Below are positions 52,591-55,836 of a stretch of DNA of 55,836 nt, piece after piece (positions within the stretch are counted from its first letter, which is position 1; each line of letters begins with the position of its first letter). The notes under the pieces were generated by a model. That model did no database searches, had not been told where the DNA came from, and saw only the letters and a program-made list of their open reading frames with translations. This DNA comes from an uncultured Clostridia bacterium (GTDB lineage Bacteria; Bacillota; Clostridia; Oscillospirales; Ruminococcaceae), in contig CAMNNQ010000135.1 in NCBI GenBank assembly GCA_946545645.1, positions 1 to 55,836 of the forward strand. Direction: 5' to 3'. Made by a program: the position numbers and the translations under genes.

Positions 52591-54021
52591 TTATTGAAAA
52601 CTTCTGATATAATATCCCAAATCGCTCTTGGGATTTATATCACTAATATCAAACACGGGGAACGGGTGATCGAGATCAATGAATTGCTGTGAGTGCATTT
52701 CTTCAAGCTTCTTTTTATCGGCTGTAGGAATATCAAATTGAATGCCCCACTTTACTCCGTCTATCATTGCGTATGCAGTCCAAGAATACGTTGAGCCTGT
52801 TGCTTGAACACCTTCGAAGTGAAGTTTGTCCTTTAGCTCATTATAGGTCATTCCGATCTTAATATCCTTGTTGATATATCCGCCTGGAAAAACGTGGATC
52901 ACATCAGGTGTCTGTCTTTGGTATAAATACCACCCGATTTGATCAGCCGAGTTTTCATCATATGTAAATCCAAATTCATAGTAAGGGAAAACAGTAGTAT
53001 TTTTATATCCCCATATCCAGCTTTGACCTGTGGTCATTTGCTCCTTGTCATACACCTCGTTGAAATATTTTACAGTTATATCAGTTATGGTAAAATGTAT
53101 CAGATCGTTAGCAAATGCAGAATTTGTTGAAGCTCCCTCTGCAAGATACTGCTCCATACACCAAGCATTCTGACCATTATAGTTTATGAAAGCCCAAAGT
53201 GTTCCATTACCGTCATATTCTTCTGCTATGACCTCAACATAGGTTCCTTTAGGGATTCCACTGCTGCCGCTGATCGTTGAATATCCCGAATCTGGGCCAT
53301 ATCGAATACTTAAGTTACTGCTGTTTGTATTTACATACATCTTTTTAGAGGACACAAGTCTGCTTGCAGGCTGTGGCTGAACTAAATTGTTTTCAACGGC
53401 AGCTGTAGTTGTTGTGGTGGTGGATTTTGTTGTGGTTGTGGCTTGGGTGGTCGTTGTTTCAGATGTTGTTTTTGATGTTGTCGTGGACTCTGCTGTCGTC
53501 GAAGCCGTTTCCGAAACGGTTTCGGATGCTGCGGATGTTGTCTCAGCCGTGGCTGTTGTTATTGCTCCGGCTTCTGTCTGCACACTCTCTGCCGGCTCAC
53601 TTCCACCGGTTGTCGCAGCCTCAGAAGAAACGCCGCTGTCCTGAACTATATTATCTGCTTCTTTATTCTGTGAAACAAAAGCATAGATGCCGATCCCAAT
53701 CGCAGCTGCAGCAAGTATTGAAGCAATTACGATTATGGGAGTTTTTGAAGGTTTTATGACAGCAGCTTCGCCAGTAGTGACGGGCTGTGCAGCTTCGTTT
53801 ATGGCAGCAGCGGCCTCTTCTGTTTCAAGCTCTGACTGGCAGACAGGGCATATAGCCGACCCTGCCTCGATCAAAGAGCCACAGTACGGACATTCTATCC
53901 CTTCCGATGATTCTGCTTCATAATCAGATTCATCAGCTTCTTCGTATTCAAATTCATACCCGCAGACATAGCACTCCAAAGAGCCGTCTTCAAGCTCTGC
54001 TCCACAGTTCGGACAGATCAT
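52591..54021 (-). CDS. double zinc-ribbon membrane protein with Thr-rich linker and SH3-like domain
   Basis: This 476-residue protein has two cytoplasmic zinc ribbons (CPNCGAELEDGSLECYVCGY and CPYCGSLIEAGSAICPVCQ), one membrane helix at about residues 95-115, and a Thr/Ser/Ala-rich linker of about 90 residues typical of surface proteins. A bacterial SH3 domain (NLSIRYGPDSGYSTI to AWCMEQYL) then leads into an unknown domain of about 180 residues. SH3 domains of this type bind cell wall. It is 15 bases after its operon partner. Confidence 0.87.
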   Translation of the reverse strand: MICPNCGAELEDGSLECYVCGYEFEYEEADESDYEAESSEGIECPYCGSLIEAGSAICPVCQSELETEEAAAAINEAAQPVTTGEAAVIKPSKTPIIVIASILAAAAIGIGIYAFVSQNKEADNIVQDSGVSSEAATTGGSEPAESVQTEAGAITTATAETTSAASETVSETASTTAESTTTSKTTSETTTTQATTTTKSTTTTTTAAVENNLVQPQPASRLVSSKKMYVNTNSSNLSIRYGPDSGYSTISGSSGIPKGTYVEVIAEEYDGNGTLWAFINYNGQNAWCMEQYLAEGASTNSAFANDLIHFTITDITVKYFNEVYDKEQMTTGQSWIWGYKNTTVFPYYEFGFTYDENSADQIGWYLYQRQTPDVIHVFPGGYINKDIKIGMTYNELKDKLHFEGVQATGSTYSWTAYAMIDGVKWGIQFDIPTADKKKLEEMHSQQFIDLDHPFPVFDISDINPKSDLGYYIRSFQ

Positions 54022-54036
54022 TTATATCCCTCCTCT

Positions 54037-55266
54037 TTACTGTTTCTTTTTGATCGGAAGCTGGTCTATCCCGTAATAAGATATGAAGCCTATAACAGCG
54101 GTCAGAATAAACGAAACGAGCATCAGCCAGAAGCCTATCCCGAATGATGCACTGGTCTCAGTCTTTACACCTACTGCCTTTCCTACGGCACCTACTGCTT
54201 CCGATCCTGCATTTACAGATCCCTTTATCACTATCGCCGCGACTATCTCCCCGATAATGCACAGAGCAGGAACACCGACAGCGATTATCCTTCTGTAAGG
54301 CTTGAGCTGGGAGATATAGTTCATTACTATCACGAGTATCGGCCCGAGAAGCATTATCACAGAGATGAAAGAGCCGTGTTCTCCCACCAATGCTGTGAAT
54401 CCGTTGACAGTAATACCAACACTTTCATTCCCTGCCTTTGAGGATACTGTCACGAAGGGCAGAAATGCAAATATCAGAGACAGCACCGCACATATTGCCA
54501 TTATATTATCTCTGATGAATTTATTCTTGATAGGTATCTTATCAAGGTTTTTATTGAGTTCATCGTCAGAGATCTCCTGCTTCATCTTTCCGAGCATCTG
54601 CCCCGGAGCGCCTCCGGAGGGGAGGCTTATCTTTGATACGAGATTGCCGGCTCCTCCGGCTTTGGGAACTCCGCCCTGACCCGCCGGCTTTCTGGCTTTG
54701 CCCTGAATGGGTACCTTATAGATTATATCCACACCGTCGGGACATTCATCTATCAAAGTTTTCATAAATGCAGGCTTCCCGACAAACTGGATGCTGAAGA
54801 CACCGATGCCTATATTCTCTTCAAGCTCTTTGAAGATACCCTTCCAGACAAGCTCTCTTATCTGTATGGGCTTGACCCACTCGTCGATCGAGCGGTTGTC
54901 TATCCTTGTTGTATCGAAAGCGGCTCCGTTTACGGTGATCTTTGTATTGAAGGGATTTTCGCTGTAGATGATTACGACCTTGTTGTTTGTGCCTATCAGC
55001 TTGACCTTTGTGTCCTTGAAAGCGAGCTTGATGATCTCAAAGCTGTCGTCATCGCCGTCAAAATAGACTGTGTAGTCGTCACAGCCGGCAAATTCCTTCA
55101 GTTCGTCAAACAGGCCGTTCCATTTCACACCCTTTATGCAGAAGGGGAAAGCCCATTCCTGGACCTGCATTTTTTCGATCCGCGAGACATCAAACATTTT
55201 GCCGTCAAGGCTGATCTTCAGCTCCGACGGCTCTTTTTTATAGCCAATGCGGATGATCTTTTCCAT
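54037..55266 (-). CDS. membrane protein with duplicated N-terminal domain
   Basis: I do not recognise this 409-residue protein. Residues about 1-85 and 90-165 are two copies of one domain, sharing FD-(V/T)-(S/T)-RI, then EW, then P-x-x-I, then W-x-G-x-F-x-EL. A Gly/Pro-rich linker and about four membrane helices with short loops follow. ATG 55266 has AAGGTGG 6-7 bases upstream; 24 further codons reach into the promoter. It is first in a two-gene operon with the zinc-ribbon/SH3 protein. Confidence 0.83.
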   Translation of the reverse strand: MEKIIRIGYKKEPSELKISLDGKMFDVSRIEKMQVQEWAFPFCIKGVKWNGLFDELKEFAGCDDYTVYFDGDDDSFEIIKLAFKDTKVKLIGTNNKVVIIYSENPFNTKITVNGAAFDTTRIDNRSIDEWVKPIQIRELVWKGIFKELEENIGIGVFSIQFVGKPAFMKTLIDECPDGVDIIYKVPIQGKARKPAGQGGVPKAGGAGNLVSKISLPSGGAPGQMLGKMKQEISDDELNKNLDKIPIKNKFIRDNIMAICAVLSLIFAFLPFVTVSSKAGNESVGITVNGFTALVGEHGSFISVIMLLGPILVIVMNYISQLKPYRRIIAVGVPALCIIGEIVAAIVIKGSVNAGSEAVGAVGKAVGVKTETSASFGIGFWLMLVSFILTAVIGFISYYGIDQLPIKKKQ

Positions 55267-55326
55267 TTTTATCCACCTTTCATCAATTAAGACATTAGAC
55301 ATAATCTGTAGATTTTCGCCATATTT

Positions 55327-55355
55327 ATTATACCGCACTCCTTCCTATTTGTCAA
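55327..55355 (-). promoter_or_regulatory. promoter of the duplicated-domain membrane protein operon
   Basis: On the minus strand TTGACA (55350-55355) and TATAAT (55327-55332), 17-base spacer, perfect consensus. Confidence 0.87.
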
Positions 55356-55550
55356 TATTTATATTGATATCAGTAAGTACATTTTTCTTGTTAAAGATGT
55401 TATCATATTATTGACTGATACAGAGGACTATAAAACAGAATATAAAATGTGAGAGAACAAGAAATGTGATGAACGAAAAGAAATCAAAATACTGTGCAAG
55501 AAATCTATATAGATTTGTAATCTTTGAATTAAAAAGATGCGGTCAAACAG

Positions 55551-55579
55551 TTTACAGATGAAAAAACCTGTGATAAAAT
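55551..55579 (+). promoter_or_regulatory. promoter of the terminal lipoprotein gene
   Basis: TTTACA (55551-55556) and TAAAAT (55574-55579) with a 17-base spacer. Confidence 0.72.
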
Positions 55580-55613
55580 GATATTGTCAAAAAAATACAT
55601 GGAGGTCAAGACT

Positions 55614-55836
55614 ATGTCAAAAAAACTACTCGTTATGATGATTGCAGCTTGTATGATAATAAGCATGGTTGCTTGCGGAAGCAGTGAAGATTCTGTCTCT
55701 GAAAAAAACAGCTCAAGTGATAGCTCAACAGTAGATGAATCAACTCGTGAAGATGATTCTGCATCAGACAATTCAGAGAGCGAGAATGAAAAGTCCGACT
55801 CTGAAAAAGACACTTCAAAAGATGATTCTTCAGTAG
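55614..55836 (+). CDS. lipoprotein with acidic Ser-rich linker (partial, cut by window end)
   Basis: ATG 55614 has GGAGG 7 bases upstream. The protein starts with a short basic region, a hydrophobic core and the lipobox MVACG (Cys at residue 21), so it is lipid-anchored outside the cell. The visible 74 codons continue with a Ser/Asp/Glu/Lys linker and no stop. The functional domain lies beyond the window, so no role can be given. Confidence 0.85.
   Translation, partial: MSKKLLVMMIAACMIISMVACGSSEDSVSEKNSSSDSSTVDESTREDDSASDNSESENEKSDSEKDTSKDDSSV

Larger units (their letters stand above)
55267..55613. other. AT-rich divergent intergenic region
   Basis: It holds the two divergent promoters (55327-55355 minus, 55551-55579 plus) with about 200 AT-rich bases between them. 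I see no gene, no strong hairpin and no recognisable operator in the middle. Confidence 0.5.

Noticed and set aside
53387-53480. GT-rich repetitive tract that might be a DNA repeat or CRISPR-like array
   Set aside because: It is the Thr-rich linker of the zinc-ribbon/SH3 protein read on the opposite strand; there are no regular spacers.

Overview
The window looks like chromosomal DNA of a strictly anaerobic Gram-positive Clostridia member, most like Ruminococcus or a related Oscillospiraceae/Ruminococcaceae genus. This is inference from content: a T-box leader before hisS, a perfect CIRCE operator before groES-groEL, class III (oxygen-sensitive) ribonucleotide reductase genes, a phosphofructokinase with pyrophosphate-type residues, consensus sigma-A promoters (TTGACA-17-TATAAT) and strong AGGAGG-like ribosome binding sites. 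I saw no rRNA, tRNA, CRISPR array, phage module or intact insertion sequence. Most genes lie in compact operons with 4-base overlaps.

Left part (1-20.5 kb): a PP2C phosphatase diverges from a galT / PIG-L deacetylase / YfhO-like operon, probably for surface glycans. A membrane XRE regulator follows. Next is a minus-strand unit: minD-like ATPase, mgsA, a T-box, hisS, four small zinc-ribbon or membrane genes, and aspS. The T-box holds overlapping His (CAC) and Asp (GAC) codons, which fits control of both synthetases. A plus-strand unit then encodes a lipoprotein, a DUF3810-like HExxH membrane protein, TsaE and TsaB (t6A tRNA modification), followed by a GH13 glucosidase.

Middle part (20.5-39 kb): a metal-resistance operon (ArsR/SmtB repressor with operator, Cys-rich methyltransferase, free-standing HMA domain, P1B ATPase); groES-groEL; a PPi-type phosphofructokinase; a gltX operon ending in a 79-residue repeat protein; and nrdD / DUF554 / nrdG behind a promoter with a putative NrdR box pair. 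The nrdD product lacks the usual C-terminal glycyl-radical segment. Then come a HAD phosphatase, an alpha/beta hydrolase-like protein without the usual nucleophile serine, and a Gp37/Gp68-type (DUF5131) protein.

Right part (39-55.8 kb): an OmpR-family response regulator and histidine kinase, an HtrA-type protease and DUF445, apparently an envelope-stress group; a LysR regulator whose promoter lies inside a 16-bp inverted repeat; a six-gene minus-strand operon manA-glcK-ilvD-hypothetical-pyrC-pyrF; an AraC regulator; an operon for two envelope proteins (zinc ribbon/SH3, and a duplicated-domain membrane protein); and the start of an acidic lipoprotein cut by the window end.

A thread running through the window is a family of six near-identical hairpins (core ACCGTATATCC...GGATATACGGT), each at a gene 3' end and mostly between convergent genes. 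One copy carries a compensatory base-pair change. They look like a dispersed bidirectional terminator family. A second, rarer inverted-repeat element (GGCAACACCGC...GCGGTATTGCC) occurs once complete and once as a terminus at the left edge.
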